A program made the translations under genes and the position numbers. Of a stretch of 64,000 nt of DNA, positions 46,429-57,145 are shown piece after piece (positions within the stretch are counted from its first letter, which is position 1; each line of letters begins with the position of its first letter). The stretch spans positions 20,339,034 through 20,403,033 of the forward strand of contig CM058231.1 of NCBI GenBank assembly GCA_030180135.1, written 5' to 3'. The notes beneath the pieces were generated by a model. The model ran no database searches. It was not told the DNA's origin and saw only the letters and a program-made list of their open reading frames with translations. This DNA comes from Orychophragmus violaceus (taxonomy: Eukaryota > Streptophyta > Magnoliopsida > Brassicales > Brassicaceae).

Positions 46429-48987
46429 ATGGCAAGTAATGGTGTTCCCTTCCAAGTCCCGATGCTCACAAAGAGCAACTATGACAATTGGAGTCTAAGG
46501 TTGATGGCTATCCTAGGAGCACATGATGTGTGGGAGATAGTCGAGAAAGGCTTCATTGAACCGGAGAATGATGCTAGTCTATCTCAAACTCAAAAGGATG
46601 GTTTGAGAGACTCAAGAAAGAGAGACAAGAAAGCTCTCTGTCTAATCTATCAAGGATTAGATGAAGACACATTCGAGAAGGTCGTAGGAGCAAAGTCGGC
46701 CAAAGAAGCATGGGAGAAGCTTCGAACTTCTTACAAGGGAGCGGAGCAAGTTAAGAAGGTACGTCTTCAAACTCTAAGAGGAGAATTTGAAGCATTGCAA
46801 ATGAAGGAAGGTGAACTCATCTCTGATTACTTCTCAAGAGTTATAACGGTTACTAATAACCTGAAAAGAAATGGTGAGAAGTTAGATGAGGTGAGAATCA
46901 TGGAGAAAGTTCTTAGATCATTGGATTCAAAATTCGAGCATATAGTCACTGTGATTGAAGAGACAAAAGACTTGGAGACTATGACAATAGAGCAACTTCT
47001 TGGATCACTACAAGCTTATGAAGAAAAGAAGAAGAAGAAGGAAGACATCATGGAGCAAGTACTCAAGATGCGGATTCAAACCAAAGAAGAAACCGGTCGA
47101 AGCTATCCAAGACGAGGTGGTGGCCAAGTCCGAGGAAGAGGTCGTGGATATGTACATGGACGTGGTTGGAGACCATATGAAGACCATACCAACCAAAGAG
47201 GAGAAAGCTCATCAAGAGGCCGTGGGAGAGGAAGTCCAAAATCAAGGTACGATAAGTCAAGTATTAAGTGCTACAATTGTGGAAAGTTTGGACATTATGC
47301 TTCCGAATGTAAGGCTCCAAACAACAATAGAGTTGAAGAGAAGTCCAACTATGCTGAAGAAGTGAGCAAAGAAGAGGATATGTTATTGATGGCCTATAAG
47401 AAGGATGAACCAAATGAGGTTCACAAATGGTACCTCGATAGCGGTGCAAGCAATCACATGTGCGGTAAAAGAAGCTTGTTCGTGGAGCTTGATGAATCGG
47501 TGAAAGGAGATGTCGCGTTAGGAGATGAATCAAAGATGGAAGTGAAAGGCAAAGGTAACATTCTCATCCGACTGAAGAATGGAGATCATCAATTCATTTC
47601 CAATGTTTACTATATTCCAAGCATGAAGACCAACATCTTGAGCCTAGGACAACTCTTAGAGAAAGGTTATGATATCCAATTAAAGGATAATAGCCTTTCT
47701 ATAAGAGATAATGAAAACAATCTCATCACCAAGGTGCCAATGGCGAGGAATAGAATGTTTGTCCTAAACATTCAAAATGACATCGCACAATGTCTCAAGA
47801 TGTGTTACAAGGAGGAGTCTTGGCTTTGGCATCTTCGGTTCGGGCATCTCAATTTTGGAGGCTTAGAACTACTTTCCAAGAAAGAAATGGTGAGAGGATT
47901 GCCTTGCATCAATCATCCAAATCAAGTGTGTGAAGGATGTCTACTTGGAAAACAATTCAAAATGAGTTTTCCAAAGGAGTCAGAGACAAGAGCGCGGAAG
48001 CCACTAGAACTCATACATACAGATGTATGTGGCCCGATCAAGCCAAGTTCACTCGGTAAGAGTAACTACTTCCTTCTCTTTATTGATGATTTCTCAAGAA
48101 AGACATGGGTTTATTTTTTGAAAGAAAAATCAGAGGTGTTTGAAAATTTCAAAAAGTTCAAAGCCCATGTTGAGAAGGAAAGTGGCCTTGTGATCAAAGC
48201 CATGAGATACGATCGTGGAGGAGAGTTCACGTCCAAGGAATTTCTGAAGTATTGTGAAGATAATGGCATTCGAAGACAATTGACGGTGCCGAGATCCCCT
48301 CAACAAAATGGAGTAGCCGAAAGGAAGAATAGGACGATCCTTGAGATGGCAAGAAGCATGCTCAAGAGTAAGAAGCTACCAAAGGAGTTATGGGCAGAAG
48401 CAGTTGCGTGTGCAGTTTATCTATCAAACCGATCTCCAACAAGAAGTGTTTTGGGAAAGACGCCACAAGAAGCTTGGAGTGGAAGGAAACCTGGTGTTTC
48501 CCATCTAAGAGTTTTTGGAAGCCTTGCTCATGCTCATGTACCAGATGATAAGCGAAGCAAGCTAGATGATAAAAGCGAGAAGTACATCTTCATTGGGTAT
48601 GATGCTAACTCCAAAGGCTACAAGCTCTACAATCCTGAAACAAAGATGAAAATCATCAGCCGGAATGTCATCTTTGATGAAGAAGGAGAATGGGATTGGA
48701 GATCTAATAATGAAGACTACAACTTCTTTCCTCATATTGAAGAAGACTTAGAACAACCAAGAGATGAGCCAGTTACCCCACCAACTTCACCAACAACAAG
48801 CTCTCAAGGAGATGAAAGCTCAAGCGAAAGGGCCCCACGTTTTAGAAATCTACAAGAGCTTTATGAGGTAACTGAAAATCAAGATAATCTTACCTTATTT
48901 TGTCTATTTGCGGAGAGCCCATGGATTTTCAAGAAGCTATGGAGAAGAAGACATGGAGAAATGCAATGGATGAAGAGATTAAGGTGA
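46429..48987 (+). pseudogene. Copia B Gag-protease-integrase frame
   Basis: ATG at 46429 (an upstream in-frame extension lies in the LTR and is unlikely to be used). Residues ~10-240 are the UBN2-type Gag (SNYDNWSLRL, LDEDTFEKVV, AKEAWEKLRTSYKG). A basic glycine/arginine-rich stretch leads to the zinc knuckle CYNCGKFGHYASEC near 280. Protease WYLDSGASNHMCG is near 335. The GAG-pre-integrase zinc region (LWHLRFGHL...CEGCLLGKQ) is at about 465-510. The integrase core has HTDVCGPI, YDRGGEFTSKEF and SPQQNGVAERKNRTILE, giving the D, D, E positions. Open for 853 codons, then out of frame at about 48.91 kb, ending at 48987 in non-homologous residues. Otherwise well preserved. Confidence 0.92.
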
Positions 48988-50444
48988 TAGAGAAGAATGA
49001 TACATGGGAGTTAGCTTCACTTCCAAAAGGGCATAAGGCAATCAGTGTAAAGTGGGTGTATAAAGCGAAGAAGAACTCTAAAGGAGAAGTTGAAAGATAC
49101 AAGGCGAGATTGGTGGCAAAAGGCTATAGCCAAAGAGCCGGAATCGACTATGATGAGGTATTTGCTCCCGTTGCCCGTCTAGAAACTGTTAGACTAATCA
49201 TTTCATTGGCAGCCCAAAAGAGTTGGAGGATACATCAGATGGATGTCAAATCAGCCTTCTTAAATGGAGACCTTGAAGAAGAAGTTTACATTGAGCAACC
49301 ACAAGGCTACATAGTCAAGGGAGAAGAAGACAAAGTCTTGAGGTTAAGGAAGGCTCTTTATGGGTTAAAACAAGCACCGAGAGCATGGAACACACGGATT
49401 GATAAGTACTTCAAGGAGAAGAACTTCATCAAGTGTCCATATGAGCACGCACTCTATATCAAAACTCAAAACAATGATATATTGATTGTGTGCTTGTATG
49501 TAGATGACTTGATATTCACAGGAAACAATCCAAGAATGTTCGAGGATTTCAAGAAGGAGATGACAAAGGAGTTCGAGATGACCGATATTGGACTCATGTC
49601 TTACTACCTTGGAATTGAAGTGAAGCAAGAAGATAATGGAATCTTCATTACTCAAGAAGGGTATGCTAAAGAGGTGCTTAAGAAGTTTAAGATGGATGAC
49701 TCAAATCCAGTTTGCACGCCAATGGAATGTGGATCCAAGTTATCAAAACATGAGGAAGGAGAGAGTGTGAATCCAACACTCTTTAAGAGCTTGGTTGGAA
49801 GTCTGCGTTACTTAACTTGCACAAGGCCTGATATCTTACATGCAGTCGGAGTTGTGAGCAGATATATGGAGCAACCAACAACAACTCATTTCAAGGCCGC
49901 CAAGAGGATCCTTCGCTATATCAAAGGTACCATAAACTTTGGCTTGTACTACTCTGTTTCTGATGATTACAAGCTTGTTGGATATAGCGATAGCGACTGG
50001 AGTGGAGATATAAATGACCAAAAGAGCACAAGTGGATTTGTGTTCTTCATTGGAGAAACCGCCTTCACATGGATGTCGAAGAAGCAACCGATTGTCACTC
50101 TTTCTACTTGTGAAGCGGAGTACGTAGCAGCCACTTCCTGTGTTTGTCATGCTATTTGGCTACGAAACTTGCTAAAGGAGTTAAGTCTACAACAAGAAGA
50201 GCCAACAAAGATCTTTGTGGACAACAAGTCAGCAATAGCATTGGCGAAGAATCCAGTCTTCCATGATCGAAGTAAGCACATCGACACTCGATATCATTAC
50301 ATTAGAGAATGTGTTACCAAGATGGATGTGCAACTGGAGTATGTGAAGACAAATGATCAAATAGCTGATATCTTCACTAAGCCACTCAAGCGGGAAGACT
50401 TTATCAAGATAAGGAGTTTGCTTGGAGTAACCAATCAAGTTTAA
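48900..50444 (+). pseudogene. Copia B reverse transcriptase and RNase H
   Basis: A 514-codon frame in the next phase, without a convincing start of its own; in relatives it is continuous with the integrase part. Reverse transcriptase (RVT_2): WVYKAKKNSKGEVERYKARLVAKG, DYDEVFAPVARLETVR, MDVKSAFLNGDLEEEVYIEQP, LYGLKQAPRAW and the catalytic YVDDLIF. RNase H follows: YSDSDWSGD, STCEAEYVAA, DNKSAIALAKN, HIDTRYHYIRE, and the closing DIFTKPL. It ends seven bases before the polypurine tract. The domains look intact; only the junction with the upstream frame is broken, so autonomous activity would need a frameshift event. Confidence 0.93.
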
Positions 50445-50451
50445 GAGGGGG
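50442..50451 (+). promoter_or_regulatory. Polypurine tract of copia B
   Basis: taagaggggg directly before the 3' LTR. Confidence 0.85.
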
Positions 50452-50879
50452 TGTTGAGAAGTAAACTTGATTTGGATCAAGTATAATTATTGGGCTAATG
50501 GTCCAATATAAACCCAAAAACTTGATCCAATTTCTAGAAACTCCCTAGAAAAATATCTATAAATCCCCACCTCATTAAAACTTCTAGAAAACTCATTAAC
50601 CTCCTTAAAAATAAAAATCTAGATTTTTTCATAGAAAAATCTAGATAATTGTTGTAAGATAATCTAGATATTGTGATAGAATTTTCTAGATTTAGGATTA
50701 AAATATTCTAGATATTTTGTATTTTGGAGGCTATAAATACATACCTCCACTCTCATTTGTAATCAAGTCTCTAAGTTGTTTTCTAAACAATAAGAAAAAC
50801 TTTATTCTTCCAAAATTCTTTTTTATCTCTTAAGTTCTTAAACACTTTCTCCACACTTATAAAGTTTTTCATTCCAACA
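50452..50879 (+). repeat. Copia B 3' LTR
   Basis: 428 bp, five substitutions relative to the 5' LTR and no length change. Confidence 0.95.
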
Positions 50880-50971
50880 CTTTCTTCTGTATAAAACATC
50901 GTTCAAATTGTTGACAGAGATCAAATTAAAGGTAAGCAGAGAAAAAGAAGACGATGACCATGTGAGGAGGT

Positions 50972-51158
50972 CAAGAGATTCAGAAGCAAACTGTCTTGGA
51001 GATTTTGGTTCCTCTTCTAAATCGATCAAACACAGGTGGATGGTTGAGAACTGGATTAGATGTTGTTGACTTCAGCAGCAGCAACAACAACAAATCAAAT
51101 AGATTGTCTTTCCCGAATTTTAAGCTGAGATGCAGATCTATCTTCTCTGCTGCGAAAG
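50972..51158 (+). pseudogene. Exon fragment with plastid-transit-peptide character
   Basis: One frame reads EIQKQTVLEILVPLLNRSN, then GGWLRTGLDVVDFSSSNNNK and FPNFKLRCRSIFSAAK, directly followed by a donor-like gtataa. It is rich in Ser, Asn and Arg with few acidic residues, like a chloroplast transit peptide, and stops lie just upstream. It could be the first exon of the PAM71-like gene whose later exons sit at 45.7 kb, which would mean the exons are out of order, but I cannot confirm that identity. Confidence 0.4.
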
Positions 51159-51262
51159 GTATAAACTTTACATGAATTTAACTTAAAGCTCTGTATATCA
51201 GTTTGTGAATGAGTATAAAAAAATCTCACATGCGGTTTTATTCGCCATAATCAGTTTATTGT

Positions 51263-51601
51263 GTGTTTGTTTGTCTGCCGCCGGCGGCAGTGGCTGGCGG
51301 CAGCGTCTGGCGACAGATTTTTGTTCGTTTGCATGCCGCCAGCCGCCGGCGTCAACCGCCAGCGTCAGCCGCTAAATCCCGTTTCGAACGCCGAAAAAAT
51401 CAGCGTCCGGAATTTGTTCGCGATTGGACGCTGGCGGCTGACGCTGGCGGATGACGCCGGCGGCTGGCAGCAGGTAAACGAACAAAAACTTACCGCTGCT
51501 ACCAATCGCAGCCGCCAGCCGCTGCCGTCGGCGGCAAGCAAACGAACAAAAACTTGCCGCCAGCCGCCAGCCGCTGCCGCCGGCGGCAGGCAAACGAACA
51601 C
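51263..51601. mobile_element. G+C-rich foldback / MITE
   Basis: The left end gtgtttgtttgtctgccgcc and the right end (read inverted) gtgttcgtttgcctgccgcc form long inverted repeats of about 40 bp. The interior is dominated by ccgcc/ggcgg units, including the palindrome tgccgccggcggca at both ends and near-copies inside. Frames open in several phases only because of the repeats. No convincing TSD was seen; a hAT origin is possible. Confidence 0.75.
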
Positions 51602-51638
51602 CCTTTTTGTTTAGTCAGAATGAGGGCCCGGGGAGGTA

Positions 51639-51960
51639 AGGGTACCAAGAAGATACGAGACGTGGACTTCTCAATTCAAAACATATCACCATCATTGTAT
51701 AAGGTGTATCAACTGTAAGTTACAATCTAAAGAAGATATTCTTAAAAGATTAAAATATTTTTAGATGCATATAAATTTATCTCTTCGTTTGATGTTTAAA
51801 ATTCCTTTCGATTCGTACACTGTTGCAGGGCATGTCAGAAACATATACTTTCCATTTGCAATTGAGATTTGAGACCTACTCAACGATTGGTGTTGCAAGA
51901 GAAATGATGGAAAAGCTGGAGATGTCTGGAAGATTTTTCGCGTTTGTCTATCGAAACTGT
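51639..51960 (+). pseudogene. WNK-type kinase gene fragment (C-terminal regulatory region)
   Basis: After an intron-like stretch ending gttgcag (acceptor at 51828), one frame reads HVRNIYFPFAIE and, one base out of phase, ETYSTIGVAREMMEKLEM. This order (RNIYFPF followed by ~10 residues and VA-EM-EKLE) is typical of the OSR1/PF2-like domain after the kinase domain in plant WNK kinases. A possible preceding exon (51639-51713) contains SPSLYKVYQL, like the P-x-SL-x-KV end of the WNK kinase domain. Frame break and missing exons mark it as a fragment. Confidence 0.4.
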
Positions 51961-53720
51961 GGGCTTAACAATGGATTTCATTCAACGTAATGCACTTGCA
52001 GAAAGAGAAGCATGTACCACCTTTGGGACAACCACTCTCATATAGATGGGGCATTTTCTTGCGAGGCAAGTAACGCAATACACAGCTCTAGATTCTCTCT
52101 TGAGCACATTCCATAGACTGCAATGAGCTATCCGATGGAAACGAAGAAGATTCAAGCTGTAAACTCTAGCGAAAGAAGGCATGCTAAATCTTTGTTTTTT
52201 AAACATCAAAAGGGTGAACATCTGCAACGTTTTAAACTGGTTCTGAGACATCAAGTCTTTGCTTTTAAACATTAAAAGGGGGAACATATCCAACGTTTGA
52301 AAGCATGCTTGGAGCCAAATCGTGATGGAGACCAATGGTTGTGCTTTGGATGGGTTCCTTGGACGGACTCATCGTAATACTGTAGCTGCTATTAGGGCAT
52401 ATTTCCATTACATTTTCCTTCTACCCTGAAGATTTCAGTACCAGCTGGAGAATTCACCCTCCTTATAACTCCGTCAGATTATCCCGACCTCAGCTGGAGA
52501 ACCGAGTGGCGAGGAGATTCTCCGGTATTTTACCCAAGTTATTACTAGGAATTATACGTTTTATGATACGGAATGGTTATCAGTTGTGAAGTTGTTTTTT
52601 ATTTGTTGTTTTACATTGTTTTGGGTACAAAATAATTTTTTTTACATCATTTGTAAGTATGAGTGTTTACAATTTAACCTACAATATGGGTTTTGAGAAA
52701 ACTAAAAAGAAATCGAAATGACGTTATAATTTGAGTGGTTTGCCAAAAAAAAATAGTGGTTATTAGTTTTCATGTGTTTATTTAATTATTTGTTGTTTTA
52801 TATAGCTTTGGATACAAAATAGTTACTATTACTTTTTTTATTATTATATTTGTGATTATAAAGTTTAAAGTTAACCGAAAACGGTGTTTCGGAAAATAGA
52901 AAGAAAAAGTGGAACATGGGAGCCATGTTGGAACTTGATTTAACCCTAAAACTTGAGTTGATTTCGTAGTTAATATGACGCTGAATATGTTTCGAATTTA
53001 AAAAAAAGAAAAAAAAGAATAGATCTCCTGCGATATGGACCAAATATGAGAACAAGAGAATGTATCTCTTAACGCCCAAGTCACTTAAAGCTATAATAGG
53101 TAATGTCGAGTAATATACAGGGAACGGGACAGGTAATATATCGAGTAACGGATTGGGTATGAAGACGGATACTTAAAAAAAAAAATTGATACTCGATCTA
53201 CGATATCCAACCTGAAAGCTACAAATATCTTTTTTTCCCAATACGACTACAAGTCGGGTTACTGGTAGAAGATGGGTAACATGAAAAAATTCCCAAACGT
53301 ACTAGATATTGAGGGTTTTAAATTAAATCATTAGAACGCCAAGTACAAAACAGGCTTTTCAACTCCTATGTGTTGCGATTTTGATAATTTTGCCACCATA
53401 ACAAAAAAAAGAAAAGATTTGAAGTAACAAAGTCTAATCTGGAAGATCAAAACACACAAAAAACAAAACAAAACAAAGAAGAGTACATATGAAGAGAAAA
53501 AGAAAGAAAGAGAAAAATTGATTTGAATAAAATCGAAATCACCTTTTTCTTAGAAAAGTATGAGAGAAGACTCTATCTACGGTTGATCAGTTAAATCTGA
53601 TTAAATACATCTATTCTTGATATTACTTTATCATCATGATTCAACAGAAATTAACTAAAATCCAAACAAAAACATAATAAAATGTTCAAAATTTTTGAAA
53701 TACAAATAAACGCAAACCAA
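51961..53720. other. Unassigned, becoming AT-rich
   Basis: A short imperfect duplication (ctttg-tttttaaacat-aaaaggg-gaacat) occurs at about 52.19 and 52.26 kb. No protein family was recognised on either strand. 53.1-53.3 kb contains repeated gggt(a/t)-type motifs. Confidence 0.4.
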
Positions 53721-53755
53721 CCCCTGCGCGTGCGCGGAGGTGGATCGATCACTAG
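53721..53755 (+). mobile_element. Helitron 3' terminus
   Basis: An imperfect G+C-rich hairpin (cccctgcgcg / tgcgcggagg, 53721-53740) followed 11 bases later by ctag (53752-53755) and host T. This is the standard Helitron 3' end. The matching 5' end was not located with confidence; the gene fragments upstream may belong to this element. Confidence 0.65.
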
Positions 53756-54073
53756 TCTTCATTAATCACTATCTTTTATATTAGTCATTAATCTCAAAAA
53801 ACGAACAAAGGTTCGAGAAACAAAATCCAAACGCCAAACTAGCATAATCAGCCGCTGTAAAGCAGGAAGCACAAACATAAACGATAGAAATATACAAACC
53901 ATTAAAAAAAACTTGAGATGAAGACATCAACCGTGTTTTTAGTTCACACAAAAATATAGATACGTATATGCATATCATCATATATACCGATGAGAATTGG
54001 TGAAGCTATAGTTTGAGAGAATAGTTTTAACTAAAATCTTAAAGCTGTGGCTCAAGTGAATCAATGTCCACCT

Positions 54074-55301
54074 TCAATGTTCGATACTCTCTTTGCTCTT
54101 ATCTCCAGTGGAATCCGATTCTTTAACACCACTGAATCCAAGTTCAGACATATCCTGCTTTGCCAACAAGTTTCTGCATAATAAATGGGTTCCATGATCT
54201 AACTCCATCCAAACTTTTTACTGATATGACCTTAGACCATATGCAATAGAGTTTCTTAAGGTAAGTTTTTTTAAAAAAATATTAAAATATTGTGGGTCCC
54301 ACGTGAGCCTAGTATAAAAACGATCTCTTCAAATCCTTATATAAGGATAGTTTCTTCCACTGTAGCTGCCACGTGTCGTTACCTGATTCGTCGCCTTTTT
54401 ATTTTTAATTTTTTTTTTTTTTGCATCTGTAAAAAAAAAAGTATTATAAATATGTTTTTAAGGATCCAGCGGGAGTAACACCGTTGGACCTGCTCTTACA
54501 CCTTTGACCCCAATTGAATGAAAAACAGAGAAAACTATGATGGTCACATTGAGTAAAAGGACTCACTTGGCCATTCCACACTGGAGATATTTCTTTGAGA
54601 GATGTCTACATTGTTCAGATTTGTTAGCTGAAGACTTGAGACAGCCAAGATATTCTTTCTTTTCCTGAAAAAAACAATGGTTCCGGCCAAGAAAGCAAAG
54701 TGAGAAAACTGAAAGATAACCAAGCATCTTTACATGGAGACCAAAGAGAAAACCGTTGTTGAAGTAATACCGCATCACATTCGTGTAAGTGATCCAAAGG
54801 GAAAATACCCTTTTCTGGCGGGATAGGTCTCAATCCTCTGTTTCCTCCAAATGCTCCACCTGCCAAAACCGGAGCGTGTAACGAGTCAAGTCGAGAGCTT
54901 TAGGAAGGAACATTATTAGTTGATAACATTCATCTTAAAACATGTTTCTCTTATACAAAAATCATGAGGTCTAGTGTTTGATTCTCATTTGGTGCATAAT
55001 GATTTTCTTGAAACATTCATTTTACATGTCTGTAAGAGCCAAAAAGTGAATAAAGTTGCGACTGACTACAACTCAAAAGAAAATATAATAGCTATGTGAG
55101 ACACTAAACCCTTCAATCTAGGGTTTTGTTTGTTTTTTTTTTTAACATAAAGACACTAAGCTTTATAAGCAAAATCATCACAGTTCCCTTGTCTCCAACA
55201 ATACAGAAACGGAGATTAAAACCTTATATGAACCTTCTTCTCTTGTTTAATTCAAGAGAAATCAAAACAAGAAAAAAGAATAGAAGAGCACCTGTACTCA
55301 T
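54074..55301 (-). CDS. COX19: COX19, cytochrome c oxidase assembly protein (four exons)
   Basis: Exons on the minus strand: 55301-55292, 54859-54771, 54664-54567 and 54173-54074. All have GT donors and AG acceptors; together they give 297 bases, 98 residues plus stop, the usual size. The first exon is only MST plus one base, ended by gtgctc. The protein has GGAFGGNRGLRPIPPEKGIFPLDHLHEC and the twin CX9C motifs ECDAEKKEYLGC and CRHLSKKYLQC that form the coiled-coil-helix fold. COX19 acts in the mitochondrial intermembrane space in copper delivery to cytochrome c oxidase. It lies downstream of RPL10 on the same strand, as in Arabidopsis. Intact. Confidence 0.95.
54235..54495. mobile_element. 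MITE in COX19 intron 3, TTA flanks (Harbinger/Tourist-like)
   Basis: 261 bp between TTA at 54232-54234 and 54496-54498. One end reads, inverted, gagcaggtccaacgg, close to the gagcatctccaacgg end of many plant Tourist-type MITEs; the other end (gaccatatgcaatagag) is degenerate. It lies wholly within the third intron, away from the splice sites. Confidence 0.6.
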
Positions 55302-55450
55302 ATCGAAACTTGGGATTGGCTTTTCTGTCTCTCTCTCGATCGGTTTAGTGTTCAATTCAGAAGACACTTGTGAGGTTTGATGCTGAAAAGTCAGAAGCTA
55401 CAAAGGTCAATCGCTAAAGATTAACAATCTCTCAGCATTCGTCATGTTTA

Positions 55451-55466
55451 GGCCCAAAATGGCCCA
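55451..55466 (-). promoter_or_regulatory. Two site II elements upstream of COX19
   Basis: TGGGCC twice on the minus strand, 150-165 bp upstream of the start codon. Paired site II elements are known to drive nuclear genes for mitochondrial respiratory proteins in Arabidopsis. Confidence 0.65.
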
Positions 55467-55501
55467 TATCTTCAAAGTTACTCAGGATTCATTGGCAAAC
55501 C

Positions 55502-56043
55502 AAGGATTTATTTATAGTTTTTTTTTAATATAAATAAATTGACCTAAACGCACACAATGAATTACGACAAGTAATCAATTGTTTAGCACACTGAAAGGAA
55601 AAAAATTTAACATCCAAATTAGATCATCCATTGATCATTTAGATGCTCAACTCGATTCTTCAGCAAAGAAATGCCATATAATTACTCATTAGTGTCTTCA
55701 CTACTGTATTTAACAATCTTTGGGAACTCCACTAAGAAAGAAAGCATGAAATACTGTAACTCTCATTTGTGAGTTAAATAAATAAAACACAACCACTTCA
55801 GAATAATTCAGATTTTCAGTCGGACGTTTAGTCGAACAGCAAATCTAGATTACATATTATGTGTTTTGATGGGATAATGGGATAAACCTGAGATATAAAT
55901 CGAAAATGAACATCAAACAATTGTCCAAGCAAAATGGAACCATACGAGGATCCTTGTTTTCAACTGTTACAACAAAAACAAAACGATAGACTTTAGAAAC
56001 TAGATTATCGGTTCTACAACCACAAATCATCTTCATTTCTTTC
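55502..56043. other. Spacer between COX19 promoter and RPL10 stop
   Basis: Holds the RPL10 3' untranslated region next to 56043 and otherwise nothing recognised. Confidence 0.5.
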
Positions 56044-57114
56044 TTATTCGCTGGTGGCTGAGATGAAGGCACTTCCAGGCTGACGGTTAGCCAAAGGACC
56101 ATGGTTCGAGAGGAACTACAAGCACAATACAAATCAGAATCAATCAAATGGGTGAAGAAATCAGACAAAATCTACACACAGACAGGAACAAGAACATACC
56201 TTAGCATTGACACCATCAGGAACAATCCTCTTTGATTGTCTCAGCTTTGTGTAATCAGCACGGTTGAACTTGGTGAATCCCCTGCCACATCAATTGTTTC
56301 AATTCAGTGATTTGCTCAAACACAATATGTGAATCAACAAGTCGAAAAGAAAACATACCATTTCCTGCTAACAATGATCTTTTGACGACCAGGGAACTTA
56401 AACTTAGCTCTACGAAGAGCTTCCTGAGCATGAGTCCCATGGTTATCCTTGCACCTGACAGACAAAAGCACCTGCCCGATGGCAACTCTGGCACAAGTAC
56501 CAAGAGCCTTACCAAAAGCACCTCTCATACCAGTCTGAAGCCTATCGGCTCCGGCACACGAAAGCATCTTGTTGATACGGAGGACATGGAAAGGATGAAC
56601 CCTAATCCTGAGATGGAAGGCATCTTTTCCAGCAGATTTCACCATATACTTGTTGCAAGCGATACGAGCAGCCTCAAGAGCTTCGCTAGACACGTTTTCT
56701 TTCTCCCATGAAACTAGATGGACACAGAATGGGAACTCATCGACTCCTTTCTTCTTCATACCAACATCGTAGATCCTAATTTTTGGATCTGGAACACCAC
56801 GGCAGTATCGAGATTTTGGGTATGGCTTCCCCTTAATCTGACGGTAACATCTCGCAGGTCCTATAAACACGAATCATTCATTTGATACCGTAAGTTGAAA
56901 TCAATCAATGGCAAACAAATCTCAAACCCTAGATTTGACAAAAATCAAACTCTGAAACTAATCAGAGTCTAGGGATTTCATATGAGACGCATATATTAGC
57001 AAAGACACAATTCGATTCAAGGATCTACGAATACGGAAACGATTCAGCTAATTCGAATTGAGATATTGAAGGTGGAGAAGAGAAAACGAGAAGATAAGAC
57101 TTACTTCGCCCCAT
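56044..57114 (-). CDS. RPL10: 60S ribosomal protein L10 (uL16), four exons
   Basis: Exons on the minus strand: 57114-57105, 56860-56359, 56281-56200 and 56115-56044, with GT..AG introns. The total of 666 bases gives 221 residues, matching plant RPL10. The ten-base first exon encodes MGR plus one base. Conserved segments: RPARCYRQIKGKPYPKSRYCRGVPD at the N-terminus, the loop region HVLRINKMLSCAGADRLQTGMRGAFGK around residues 95-120, CKDNHGTHAQEALRRAKFKFPGRQ, and RIVPDGVNAK near the end. uL16 is needed late in 60S subunit assembly and for the peptidyl transferase centre. No broken residues seen. Gene order with COX19 matches the Arabidopsis RPL10C-COX19 pair. Confidence 0.97.
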
Positions 57115-57145
57115 CGTATTGATTCCGTTCGGTGATGGTGTTGTA

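Larger units (their letters stand above)
45968..50879 (+). mobile_element. Ty1/copia retrotransposon, ONSEN/ATCOPIA78-like (copia B)
   Basis: A complete 4,912-bp element with two 428-bp LTRs, exact 5-bp TSD ctttc (45963-45967 and 50880-50884), a primer binding site and a polypurine tract. I count five LTR differences (1.2%). Length, LTR size, start of Gag (MASNGVPFQVP) and the whole protein order fit the Arabidopsis heat-activated family ONSEN as I know it. The coding region is open except for one frame change near 48.91 kb between integrase and reverse transcriptase. Confidence 0.93.

Noticed and set aside
47008..47533. Minus-strand frames across the copia B gag region
   Set aside because: Shadows of the well-supported Gag-pol frame on the plus strand.
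51261..51614. Four overlapping frames on both strands, up to 117 codons
   Set aside because: They arise from ggcgg/ccgcc repeats of the foldback element; an open frame in every phase is a composition effect.
53572..53755. Short Helitron with 5' end tctatctacggttg at 53572
   Set aside because: The base before the TC is C rather than A and the 184-bp length is unusually small; the true 5' end remains unknown.
54563..54866. Two single-exon proteins of 71 and 80 residues at the COX19 locus
   Set aside because: They are exons read through introns; the spliced four-exon model gives the complete 98-residue COX19.
56307..56711. 134-codon plus-strand frame
   Set aside because: Antisense shadow of RPL10 exon 2.
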